In this document: positions 52,404 to 60,874 of the stretch, piece after piece
Numbering within the stretch: the first letter of the stretch is position 1
Layout of the letters: the number at the start of each line of letters is the position of its first letter
Assembly: GCF_010727605.1 (NCBI RefSeq)
Contig: NZ_AP022568.1
Location: 2,790,001 to 2,854,000, forward strand
Length of the DNA: 64,000 nt
DNA from: Mycobacterium simiae
GTDB taxonomy: Bacteria; Actinomycetota; Actinomycetes; Mycobacteriales; Mycobacteriaceae
Reading direction: 5' to 3'
Translations under genes and position numbers: made by a program
Notes under the pieces: model-generated
Told to the model about the DNA's origin: nothing
The model's input: the letters and a program-made list of their open reading frames with translations, nothing else
The model's database searches: none

Positions 52404-53663
52404 ATGTTCGAGCCGGTATACCGCAGCAGGCCGGGCGCCGACGCGCTGCAACCCGCGGCCGCCGAACGGGCCGCGCAGATCGCCCCGGGACTGTGGTGCT
52501 CACCGGGACTGTCCAATTCGTACCTGCTGACCACCGGCGACGGCCGCGTCATCGTCAACACGGGGATGGGTTTCGAGGGGCCGGTGCACCGGGCCAACTT
52601 CGATGCCGTCGACTCCTCGCCGGTGCGCTACATCATCTTCACTCAGGGCCACGTTGATCACGTCGGCGGGGTAGACAGCATCCGCGACCCGGACACCATT
52701 GTTGTCGCCCAGGCCAATTGGACGACATGGCGCGACGACAACGAACGCCTCATCCCCTACCGGGCGAACCGCAGCGCGTTCGCGTTCAAAGACAAACTGG
52801 CGACCGGAATTCAAGCAATTCAGCGCCGTCTAGGCACCAGAATGCTTGCTGCCCAAAGCGTTCCGAGCGTCGATCTCGCCTTCGACGACGCCCTCGTCCT
52901 CGAGGTCGGCGGCCGACGACTGGAGCTGCTTTCGGTCCCCGGCGGCGAGACCACCGACTCGCTGGTCGTCTGGCTGCCCGAGGAGCGAATCTGCCTATGT
53001 GGAAACACTTTCGGTCCAATATTCGGGCACATTCCCAATTTGGTCACAATCCGCGGCGACCGCTACCGCGACGCCCTGACCGCGATCACATCGGTGGAAC
53101 GGGTGCGCGACCTGCGGCCAGAACTACTGGTGACCGGCCACTTCGCGCCGATCGCCGGCGCCGACCGCATCCACGCCGAACTGACCCGGTTACGCGACGC
53201 TATCGAATACATACACGACCAGACGGTGGCCGGGATGAACGCCGGCAAAGACGTGCAGACCCTGATGCGCGAGATCGCTCTGCCCGCGGAATACGAAGTG
53301 GGCCAGGGGTATGGCAAGGTCTCCTGGGATGTGCGGGCCATCTGGGAGAACTACTCGGGCTGGTTCCACCATCGGTCGACCACCGAGCTCTATCCGGTCG
53401 GTTTCGACGCCGTTGGGGCCGACGTGGTGCAGCTCGCCGGTGCGGATGCCTTGGTGGATCGGGCGCGGACGCACCTCGGCGAGCATCGACCGCTGCATGC
53501 CATCCACCTTGCCGAACTCGTGGCCAGCGTGCAGGCCGACCATCCGGGCGCGCGCGAAGTGTTGCGGGCAGCCCACCAGGACCTGCTGGCCGGCAGCACT
53601 AACTTTTGGGAAACCGCTTGGCTACGTAGCTATCTGGATCAGCAGACAGCGAGGACCGCATGA
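52404..53663 (+). CDS. Alkylsulfatase-like metallo-beta-lactamase-fold protein with altered metal motif
   Basis: 419-aa protein. The beta-lactamase-fold domain (about residues 25-260) has TQGHVDHVGG where the family has T-H-x-H-x-D-H; the first histidine is Gln81. Later motifs include PGGETTDSLVVW, GNTFGPIFGHIP and TGHFAPIAG. The C-terminal 150 residues resemble the alkylsulfatase dimerisation domain (ENYSGWFHHRST). The SCP2 domain of the long alkylsulfatase (30262-32136) is absent. I take the ATG at 52404, after AAGGAG; an ATG at 52386 overlaps the sulfotransferase stop. It may use one metal ion or act on a different ester. Confidence 0.83.
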   Translation: MFEPVYRSRPGADALQPAAAERAAQIAPGLWCSPGLSNSYLLTTGDGRVIVNTGMGFEGPVHRANFDAVDSSPVRYIIFTQGHVDHVGGVDSIRDPDTIVVAQANWTTWRDDNERLIPYRANRSAFAFKDKLATGIQAIQRRLGTRMLAAQSVPSVDLAFDDALVLEVGGRRLELLSVPGGETTDSLVVWLPEERICLCGNTFGPIFGHIPNLVTIRGDRYRDALTAITSVERVRDLRPELLVTGHFAPIAGADRIHAELTRLRDAIEYIHDQTVAGMNAGKDVQTLMREIALPAEYEVGQGYGKVSWDVRAIWENYSGWFHHRSTTELYPVGFDAVGADVVQLAGADALVDRARTHLGEHRPLHAIHLAELVASVQADHPGAREVLRAAHQDLLAGSTNFWETAWLRSYLDQQTARTA

Positions 53664-54139
53664 CCCTTCGAGCCGAAGACCTCTACCATACCGGCATCGT
53701 CGTCCCCGACCTCGGCGCCGCGATGGCGAGGCTGACCGCGTTGGCCGGCTACCAGTGGATCACCCCGCTCAGCTACACGTTGCCCTTCCGCACCACGGCG
53801 GGCGTTCGCGACCTGACCTCGACGATCGTCTACTCGGTCCAAAGTCCGCACTTGGAATTGGTTCAGGAGGTACCAGGTACGCCGTGGGCGGCGGTACCGG
53901 GCAATGCCGTGCACCATGTCGGCTACTTCACCGACGACCTGGCCGACACCGCACGCCAGTTGGAAACCAACGGCTTTACCTTCGAAATGACCGGCGAGGT
54001 ACCTGGAGCCGAATTCGGGATGTTTGCCTACTACCTCGACCCGGTGGGCACCCGCATCGAGATCGTCGACCGCGCGCTGTTTCCCGACTTCGCCGCCTTC
54101 GTCGCATCCATGACGGCACCCGGTGCGGGCGGGACCTGA
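53660..54139 (+). CDS. VOC-family (glyoxalase/dioxygenase fold) protein
   Basis: 159-aa vicinal-oxygen-chelate protein with two beta-alpha-beta-beta-beta modules. Candidate metal ligands are the His in LYHTGIVVPDL, Glu in HLELVQEVPG, His-His in NAVHHVGYFTDD, and Glu in TRIEIVDRA. It is similar to methylmalonyl-CoA epimerase-like and lyase-like members. The ATG overlaps the previous stop by four bases; the LLM gene follows one base after its stop. The substrate is unknown. Confidence 0.84.
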   Translation: MTLRAEDLYHTGIVVPDLGAAMARLTALAGYQWITPLSYTLPFRTTAGVRDLTSTIVYSVQSPHLELVQEVPGTPWAAVPGNAVHHVGYFTDDLADTARQLETNGFTFEMTGEVPGAEFGMFAYYLDPVGTRIEIVDRALFPDFAAFVASMTAPGAGGT

Positions 54140-54140
54140 C

Positions 54141-55106
54141 GTGCTGACGGTGCTGCGCTTCAACTTCGCTTCGCCGCACGGGGATCCGCGCACCCAGAGC
54201 ACGCTGCTGTCCGCTGCCCTCGAGTTGGCGCAATGGGGCGAGTCGCACGGCATCACGTCGGTGAGCGTGGACGAGCACCACGCCACCGGCCATGGCTGGA
54301 GCTGCAACCCGATCATGGCGGCGGCAATGTTTTTGGCGCGCACGTCCACCATGATTGCGAGCGTGGATTGCGCGCTGGGGCCGTTGTGGAATCCGGTCCG
54401 GCTCGCCGAAGATATCGCGCTGGTCGACAACATGAGCCGCGGCCGGCTGCACACGACAGTCGGGCTTGGCTACCGAACTGTCGAGTATGACGCCTTGGGA
54501 ATGGATTTCGGCAGCCGCGGCGAGCTGATGGACAGTCTGCTCGAGCGGATGCTGTCCGTCTGGTCGGGCGAGTCGGACACGGCGATCTGTCCCGGCACCT
54601 GGAGCCGGCCGCACCCGCCGCTATATGTCGGTGGCGGGGTGCGGGCCACGGCGCGACGCGCCGCCCGGTTCGGATTGCCGCTCAGCCTGGCCGACCATTT
54701 GCCCGACATCGCCGACTACTACCGTGAGCTGTGTTCAGCTGCCGGTATCAAACCCCTGGTGCTGATGCCGGGACCGCTCAATCGCGGAATGATCTATTTG
54801 CACGAAGACCCCGACCGGGCCTGGGCCGAGCTGGGGGAGCACATCCTGTGGGAGGCAGTTACTTACGGGCAGTGGTCGTCGGATCAGCGTTCGCTGATGC
54901 ACCTGCCCGGGGTGCACACGCTGGACGAGGTCCGAGGGTCCGGACGCTACCGGTTCCTCACGCCGGACCAGCTCATCAGCGAAATCCGAGACAGCGACGA
55001 GTACGGACCGCTCGTGCTGCATCCCCTGGTCGGCGGTATGCCCGTCGACGAGGCCTGGAAATCGGTGCAGCTGCTGACCGACGCCGTTCTGCCCGCGCTG
55101 CGGTGA
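54141..55106 (+). CDS. LLM-class F420- or flavin-dependent oxidoreductase
   Basis: 321-aa TIM-barrel oxidoreductase of the luciferase-like group. The N-terminal strand-helix FNFASPHGDPRTQ, SVDEHHATG, the conserved LAEDIALVDNMSRGRLHTTVGLGYR and PLYVGGGVRATARRAARFG are all typical. The branch commonly uses coenzyme F420 in mycobacteria, but flavin use cannot be excluded. GTG start at 54141, one base after the VOC stop. It is the last gene of the sulfotransferase operon. Confidence 0.84.
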   Translation: MLTVLRFNFASPHGDPRTQSTLLSAALELAQWGESHGITSVSVDEHHATGHGWSCNPIMAAAMFLARTSTMIASVDCALGPLWNPVRLAEDIALVDNMSRGRLHTTVGLGYRTVEYDALGMDFGSRGELMDSLLERMLSVWSGESDTAICPGTWSRPHPPLYVGGGVRATARRAARFGLPLSLADHLPDIADYYRELCSAAGIKPLVLMPGPLNRGMIYLHEDPDRAWAELGEHILWEAVTYGQWSSDQRSLMHLPGVHTLDEVRGSGRYRFLTPDQLISEIRDSDEYGPLVLHPLVGGMPVDEAWKSVQLLTDAVLPALR

Positions 55107-55184
55107 CGGCTGGCTCCCAATCGTCCGGTTGAGCCCGCGGTGATCGGGTACCGCAACGAGATCTGACGGGAATGAGGGAATCCA

Positions 55185-55427
55185 ATGAGATCTGATGCGG
55201 TGAAGAGGGCAAGCGCCGTTCTCGGCGGCACGGTGGTGCTGAGTCTGGCGGTCGCCTGCGGTAGCGGTGGCTCGTCGCTGGGAGCGCCCCCACCGACCTC
55301 ATCGACGCCGACTTCGCCTGGCACACCCGGGCCGGTCACGTCGGTGGTGCCGGCACCCGGCCAATACCCGACGGACGGGTCGGGAACCGGTGGCGGTACA
55401 GCGGGCGGCGGTGCCGCCGGGGGCTGA
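55185..55427 (+). CDS. Small Pro/Gly/Thr-rich putative lipoprotein
   Basis: 80-aa protein with a lipoprotein-type signal (MRSDAVKRASAVLGGTVVLSLAVAC; cysteine at 25) and a low-complexity tail rich in Ser, Thr, Pro and Gly. The lipobox LAVAC deviates from the consensus but has been seen in mycobacterial lipoproteins. ATG at 55185 with GAGGGA upstream. Its stop is two bases from the end of the convergent M1 aminopeptidase gene. No function can be given. Confidence 0.7.
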   Translation: MRSDAVKRASAVLGGTVVLSLAVACGSGGSSLGAPPPTSSTPTSPGTPGPVTSVVPAPGQYPTDGSGTGGGTAGGGAAGG

Positions 55428-55429
55428 GT

Positions 55430-56752
55430 TCAGGGCACTGCTGTCGCGTACAACCACTGGTCCCACAGCGGGCGTAGCGATTCGTCCGAGTAGTTCGCCG
55501 CCAGGCCGGTGAAGTCGTCGGTGACGGCGGTGCCGTGGCGGTGCCGCGTGGTCCAATCCTTCAGTAACGCAACGAAGTTGTCGCTGCCGAGCCGGTTGCG
55601 CAGTGCGTGCAGGGTCAGGGCGCCGCGCTTGTAGACCCGATCGTCGAACATATCCCGGGCTCCGGGGTCGGTCAGCAACAGGTCCTGGGGCTGGGTGCGC
55701 AACTGTGCGTGGTGCCACTCGGCGAGTTCGTGGGCGCTGGGTCCGCCGCTGTGCTCCGACCACAGCCACTCCGCGTAGCAGGCGAACCCTTCGTGCAGCC
55801 AGATGTCGCGCCATTGTCCGGCGGTCACCGAGTTGCCGAACCACTGGTGCGCCAGTTCGTGGGCGATCAGCCGCTCGCTGGCCCGAGTGCCGTCGCAATG
55901 ATTTGCGCCGAAGATTGAAATACCTTGCGCTTCAACGGGTATCTCCAGCGCGTCGTCGGTGACGACGACCGTGTAGCCGCTGCCCAGCGGATACGGGCCA
56001 AACAGGTCGATGAACAACCGCATCATCTCCGGCTGACGGGCGAAGTCGTGGTCGAAGTTTTCCCGCAGGCGGGCGGGCAGCGCGGCGTCGATCGGCACCG
56101 GGGTACGCGCCAGCCGGTGCACGTCGTAGCTGCCGATTTGCAACGTGATCAGGTAGGTCGACGTGGGCTCGCGCTGTTCGTAGGTCCACACGGTTCGCGA
56201 CGAGCGGGCCCGCCGGGATAGTAGTTGCCCGTTGGCGATGACCCGATACCGACTTTCGGTGCTGACCTGGATGTTAAACGCGGCTTTGGCGCTGGGATGG
56301 TCGTTGCAGGGAAACCAGGACGCGGCGCCGTTGGGCTGTCCGGCCACCAGTGCGCCCTCCGTCAGCTCCTCGAAACCGACGTTGCCCCACAGGGACCGGA
56401 TCGGACGAGGTGAACCGCCGTAGCGCACCACGATCGACAGGGCGGCGCCGATGGGCACCGTCGAATCAAGGCGGATACGCAATTTCGCTGCCCGGCAGGA
56501 GAAGTGGTCGATCCGTCTGCCGTTCACCGACACCTTGGACACCGTCAACGCGTTGGACAGGTCGAGGGTAAGCTGCTGCAGTTCGGTCAGCGCGACGGCG
56601 GTAATCGTGGCTACCCCGGACAGCCGGTTCACGGCGACCCGGTAGTCCAGGTCAAGCTCGTAGCGTGACACCTGGTAACCGGAGTTGCCGTTCTTCGGCA
56701 GGTACTCGTCGAGCACCTCGGGCGGCGCCGCCTTCTTGGCCGAGGCCTTCAC
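55430..56752 (-). CDS. M1-family zinc aminopeptidase, coupled to the Pls-type synthetase
   Basis: 440-aa short-form M1 peptidase. The zinc site HELAH (residues 298-302) is followed by the third ligand Glu321 in LHEGFA, exactly HEXXH-X18-E. The exopeptidase GAMEN motif is replaced by PVEAQG (272-277), which keeps the glutamate but not the asparagine. The N-terminal beta domain covers about residues 1-215; the large C-terminal helical domain of PepN is missing. No signal peptide. The GTG at 56752 overlaps the synthetase stop by four bases (GTGA), so the two are translationally coupled. It may trim or degrade the synthetase product or protect the cell from it. Confidence 0.85.
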   Translation of the reverse strand: MKASAKKAAPPEVLDEYLPKNGNSGYQVSRYELDLDYRVAVNRLSGVATITAVALTELQQLTLDLSNALTVSKVSVNGRRIDHFSCRAAKLRIRLDSTVPIGAALSIVVRYGGSPRPIRSLWGNVGFEELTEGALVAGQPNGAASWFPCNDHPSAKAAFNIQVSTESRYRVIANGQLLSRRARSSRTVWTYEQREPTSTYLITLQIGSYDVHRLARTPVPIDAALPARLRENFDHDFARQPEMMRLFIDLFGPYPLGSGYTVVVTDDALEIPVEAQGISIFGANHCDGTRASERLIAHELAHQWFGNSVTAGQWRDIWLHEGFACYAEWLWSEHSGGPSAHELAEWHHAQLRTQPQDLLLTDPGARDMFDDRVYKRGALTLHALRNRLGSDNFVALLKDWTTRHRHGTAVTDDFTGLAANYSDESLRPLWDQWLYATAVP

Positions 56753-59700
56753 GCCGCGGTGTCCTGCACGCCACCCCGGGCGGCGTTCTTGCGGGCCTTC
56801 TTGCGGCGAGGAGTCCATGGCTTGATCGGATTACCTTGCCAGCGCGTCGATCCCGGGACCTCGTCACCGCGCACGACGAGCGAGGCCGGTCCGACGGTCG
56901 CACCGGCGCCGATCCGGGCGGCCGGCAGCGCCACGCCGTGCGGGCCCAGCGTAGCGCCGGATTCGAGCACCACGGTGTCCATCCGCATGATGCGGTCGTG
57001 GAACAGGTGAGTCTGCACGACGCAGCCGCGGCCGATGGTGGCCCCCGTACCCAGGGTGACGAGGTCCGCCTCGGGGAGCCAATAGGTTTCACACCACACG
57101 CCGCGGCCGATGTGGGCCCCCAGGGCGCGTAACCACACGTTCAGCATCGGCGTTGCGCTGGCTGCCCGCGCGAACCACGGGGCGGCCACGGTTTCTACGA
57201 ACGTGTCGGCGACCTCGTTGCGCCATACGAACGACGACCACAGCGGGAATTCGCCGGCCCGGATCCGGCCGACGAGAAGCCACTTCGCGGCGACCGTGAT
57301 CACTCCGGCGATCACGCCCGCCGCCAGCATCACCAGCCCACCACCCAGTGCGGCCCACCAGATGCCGAATATCCTTGCCAGCGCCTGCAATCCGCCCAGC
57401 ACCGCAAGCCCGATCCCGGCGGACACGATCACCGGTACCAACCGCAGCGTTTCCACCAGCGCCCGCATCGTCTTAAGCCGTTGCGGCGGATCGTAGGTGG
57501 TCACCTCATCGGTATCGGCGGGGCGCCGGCGCAGCCGCATCGGCGGGCTGCCCAGCCAGGACGACCCACGCTTGGCTTTCGGCGGCGCCGCCGACAGCAC
57601 CGCGACCAATCCGTCGTCGGGGACCCGACGGCCCGGCTGGGTGATGCCGGAGTTGCCGAGGAACGCGCGCCGGCCGACCGTCGTCGGCGCCGCATGGATC
57701 CAGCCACCTCCGAGCTCGTAGGACGCGACCATGGTGTCGTCGGCCAAGAAGGCGCCGTCCTCGATCGTGGTGAACTTCGGCGTGGCCAACACGGTCGAAA
57801 TCTCGGTGCCCCGACCAACTTTGGCGCCTAAGAGCCGCAGCCACACTGGGGTCAGCAGGCTGGCGTATAGCGGGAATAGGTAGGTTCGCGCGGCATCCAT
57901 CAGCCGCTCGGTGGCCCATAGCTGCCACCCGGGGCGGCTGCGCACCGGGTGATAGCCCTCGCGCAGTCCAAGCGACAGCGTCCGCACCCCCAGCATCGTC
58001 AGCAAGGCGTAGACCAGCAGCGCGCTCAACGCCGCCAACGGCGTCCAGGCCAGTGCCGGAGCCACGGCTTGTGACAACCGGTGGGTATGCCGGACGCCGA
58101 ACCCGATGACCGCGATGCCGGACCCGATCGCCAGCAGCGGCAGGGCTGCTAACACCAGTGACGTCAGTCCGTACACGGCGGCCCAGGATGTGCCGCGCGG
58201 CGGCCGCTCATCCGGCCACGGATGGTTGACCCGCCCGGCCTTCACCGCGGGCGAACCCTTCCAGTACTGGCCGTTCTTGATCTTGTCCAGCACGCCCGCG
58301 CCCGGGGCCACATCGGCATTCTTGCCGACGACCGCGCCCGGCAGCAGCGTCGATCGTGCGCCGATCGTCGCGTCGTTGCCGATGGTGATCTCACCGAGGT
58401 GAAAGGCGTCCCCGTCGATCCAATGACCGCACAGGTCGACCTCGGGTTCGACCGCGCTGCGATGGCCCATGGTGAGCAGACCCGTCACGGGCGGCGGGGA
58501 ATGCAGATCGACTCCCTTGCCGATGCGGGCGCCGAGCGCGCGGGCGTAGTACACCAGCCACGGTGCACCCGACAGGTTGTGGGCCCCGGTGGCCTCGGCG
58601 AGCCGTTCGGCGAACCAGATCCGCAGATGCACCGACCCGCCGCGGCGGTAGGTGCCCGGCCGCAGCTTCCACAACAACAACCGCGCGCACAGCGCCGTGA
58701 TCGCCATCCGGCCCACCGGCGTGACGAAGACCGCGAACGCCGCCGCGATCAGCCACCAGTTCACCGCGACGGTCCAGGGCACCACGTGCAGTGCGCGGGC
58801 GACGTTGTTGCCCAATGCGAGCCACGTCAGCCAGGGCAGCGCCGACAACGTCGCCAGCGGCAGGGCCAGCGCGGCCTGCGCGAGTTGGGTCACCACCGGG
58901 GTCGGCCGCACCGCACGCTCGGCCACCGGCGGTGGCGGCTCGAGCTCGTCGAGAAATCCAGCGAGCGAGCCCAGCCGCGGATGGTCGTAGAGATCAGCGA
59001 CGGTCACCTCCGGGTACTGCCGGCGCAGCGCGGCGACGAGCTGCGCCGCGGTCAGCGATCCACCACCAAGCGCGAAGAAGTCGGCCTCCGGAGTGTCGAC
59101 TTGCCCGGTTTCGAAGGCCCCGAGCAAGTCCCGCCACAGCCCGGCGAGCCATCCGGCGGTGCCGCTCAAATCGGCCGAATCCTCGGATTGATCGACCGGC
59201 GGCGGCCAGGGCAGCGCGTCGCGGTCGACCTTGCCCGAGGTGCGGGTCGGCAGTTCCGGGACCCGTACCAGCCGCGGTACCAGGGCGGCCGGCAGTTGCG
59301 TGGCGAGCCGGACCCGCGCCTCGTGGAGATCGAACGACGGGTCGGGGCTCACGACGTAGCCGACCAGCAGCGGCGCGCCGGCTGTGGTGTGCCGCACCGC
59401 GGCGGCTCCGCCACTGACACCGGGCAGATGCACCAGGGCCGTGTCGATCTCACCCAATTCGATCCGTCGACCCCCGACCTTGACCTGGTCGTCGCTGCGG
59501 CCACAGAAATACAGCCCGTCGCGCTCCAGCCGAACCAAATCGCCACTGCGGTAAGCGCGCGACCATCCCAGCGACGGCATCGGCGCGTACTTCTCGGCGT
59601 CGCGATCCTTATCCAGGTATCGGGCCAGGCCGACACCCCCGATCACCAGCTCGCCGACATCGCCGTAGGCGACCGGCAGTGTGTCGGGGTCGACGACCGC

Positions 59701-60690
59701 CAGATCCCAGCCCGGCAGCGGCAGCCCGATGCTGATCGGCCCGCTGCCACCGAGCTTTGCCGCGCACGCGACCACGGTGGCCTCGGTCGGGCCGTAGGTG
59801 TTCCATACCTCCCGGCCGTCGACCGCAAGCCGCTCGACCAGCTCCGGGGGGCAGGCCTCACCGCCGAAGATCAACAGCCGCACGGCTTCCAGCGCCTCGC
59901 TGGGCCACAATGCCGCCAGTGCCGGCACGGTCGACACGACGGTCACGTCGCGAGTGACTAGCCAGGGACCCAGGTCCATCCCGCTGCGCACCAGCGAGCG
60001 CGGGGCGGGGACCAGGCACGCGCCGTGCCGCCACGCCAGCCACATTTCCTCACAGGAGGCGTCGAACGCCACCGAAAGCCCGGCGAGGACTCGATCTCCG
60101 GGACCAATGGGGTTGTCTTGCAGGAATATTCGTGCCTCTGCATCGACGAACGCCGCGGCGCTGCGGTGCGTGACGGCCACGCCCTTCGGTGTGCCGGTCG
60201 ACCCGGACGTGAAGATGATCCAGGCGTCGTCGCGCGCCAGAGGCGCGGTGGCCCGCCAGCCGCGTGACGAGCCGACACCGCGCAGCAGGCCCGCTTCGGT
60301 GATGACGCCCACGACGCCAGCCTCGCCGAACACCAACTCGGCGCGTTCGTCGGGGTCGTCGGCGTCGACCGGGACGTAAGCCGCGCCGGTGGCCAGCGTC
60401 GACAAGATCGCCACGTATAGGGCGTAGCTGCCTGACGGCATCCGGATGCCGATCCGGTCACCCCGGCCGATGCCGCGGGCGGCCAGCCATTCCACGCTCG
60501 CCTCGATGTCGCCGATCAGTTCGCTGTAGGTGAGCTGGACGGTGCCATCGTCGATGGCGGTGGCATCCGGGTAACGCGCCGCGGTCTCGTAAAGGATGTC
60601 GATCAGGGTGCGCGGGCTCGGCGCGGCGGCGGACAGCGTGTACTGCGCCGGCACTCGTGCGGGGATGGGAGGCCCAGGGGGTAAAGCCAC
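56749..60690 (-). CDS. Pls/PosA-type membrane nonribosomal peptide synthetase (poly-amino-acid synthetase family)
   Basis: About 1,313 aa with the full architecture of Streptomyces epsilon-poly-L-lysine synthetase: an adenylation domain (residues about 20-500; TSGSTGTPKG 161-170, NTYGPTEAT, RSGDL, TSGKVDR with Lys487), a carrier domain (DFFALGGGSL, phosphopantetheine Ser545), then six membrane helices in three pairs alternating with three acyltransferase-like (hexapeptide-repeat) C-domains. No condensation or thioesterase domain exists. The hand-read specificity code is D-A-E-T-I-G-T-V-V-K, close to lysine codes. I choose the GTG at 60690; frame is open to 60933, but that part reads as low-complexity and overlaps gntR. 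The product is predicted to be a short isopeptide-linked basic homopolymer, unknown in mycobacteria to my knowledge. Confidence 0.88.
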   Translation of the reverse strand: MALPPGPPIPARVPAQYTLSAAAPSPRTLIDILYETAARYPDATAIDDGTVQLTYSELIGDIEASVEWLAARGIGRGDRIGIRMPSGSYALYVAILSTLATGAAYVPVDADDPDERAELVFGEAGVVGVITEAGLLRGVGSSRGWRATAPLARDDAWIIFTSGSTGTPKGVAVTHRSAAAFVDAEARIFLQDNPIGPGDRVLAGLSVAFDASCEEMWLAWRHGACLVPAPRSLVRSGMDLGPWLVTRDVTVVSTVPALAALWPSEALEAVRLLIFGGEACPPELVERLAVDGREVWNTYGPTEATVVACAAKLGGSGPISIGLPLPGWDLAVVDPDTLPVAYGDVGELVIGGVGLARYLDKDRDAEKYAPMPSLGWSRAYRSGDLVRLERDGLYFCGRSDDQVKVGGRRIELGEIDTALVHLPGVSGGAAAVRHTTAGAPLLVGYVVSPDPSFDLHEARVRLATQLPAALVPRLVRVPELPTRTSGKVDRDALPWPPPVDQSEDSADLSGTAGWLAGLWRDLLGAFETGQVDTPEADFFALGGGSLTAAQLVAALRRQYPEVTVADLYDHPRLGSLAGFLDELEPPPPVAERAVRPTPVVTQLAQAALALPLATLSALPWLTWLALGNNVARALHVVPWTVAVNWWLIAAAFAVFVTPVGRMAITALCARLLLWKLRPGTYRRGGSVHLRIWFAERLAEATGAHNLSGAPWLVYYARALGARIGKGVDLHSPPPVTGLLTMGHRSAVEPEVDLCGHWIDGDAFHLGEITIGNDATIGARSTLLPGAVVGKNADVAPGAGVLDKIKNGQYWKGSPAVKAGRVNHPWPDERPPRGTSWAAVYGLTSLVLAALPLLAIGSGIAVIGFGVRHTHRLSQAVAPALAWTPLAALSALLVYALLTMLGVRTLSLGLREGYHPVRSRPGWQLWATERLMDAARTYLFPLYASLLTPVWLRLLGAKVGRGTEISTVLATPKFTTIEDGAFLADDTMVASYELGGGWIHAAPTTVGRRAFLGNSGITQPGRRVPDDGLVAVLSAAPPKAKRGSSWLGSPPMRLRRRPADTDEVTTYDPPQRLKTMRALVETLRLVPVIVSAGIGLAVLGGLQALARIFGIWWAALGGGLVMLAAGVIAGVITVAAKWLLVGRIRAGEFPLWSSFVWRNEVADTFVETVAAPWFARAASATPMLNVWLRALGAHIGRGVWCETYWLPEADLVTLGTGATIGRGCVVQTHLFHDRIMRMDTVVLESGATLGPHGVALPAARIGAGATVGPASLVVRGDEVPGSTRWQGNPIKPWTPRRKKARKNAARGGVQDTAA

Positions 60691-60874
60691 CCCACGAAAA
60701 TACTCACCATCCGGCGCCACGCCGGCGATCGTGCGCGGCGTGTGGAGGCCGGGCCGTGTCCGAGGCGGTGCCGCGCGGCCGAGTCCCGCCGTGGGTGTGT
60801 CGAGTGTGGGGGATATGCACTCATTTCCCCACGGTTTCGTCCTTAGGCCCCACACTCGCGGAGCGAGGCCGGGC

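Noticed and set aside
58222..59961. 579-codon plus-strand frame opposite the Pls-type gene
   Set aside because: Arg/Gln-rich antisense shadow of the adenylation domain, which carries all expected motifs on the other strand.
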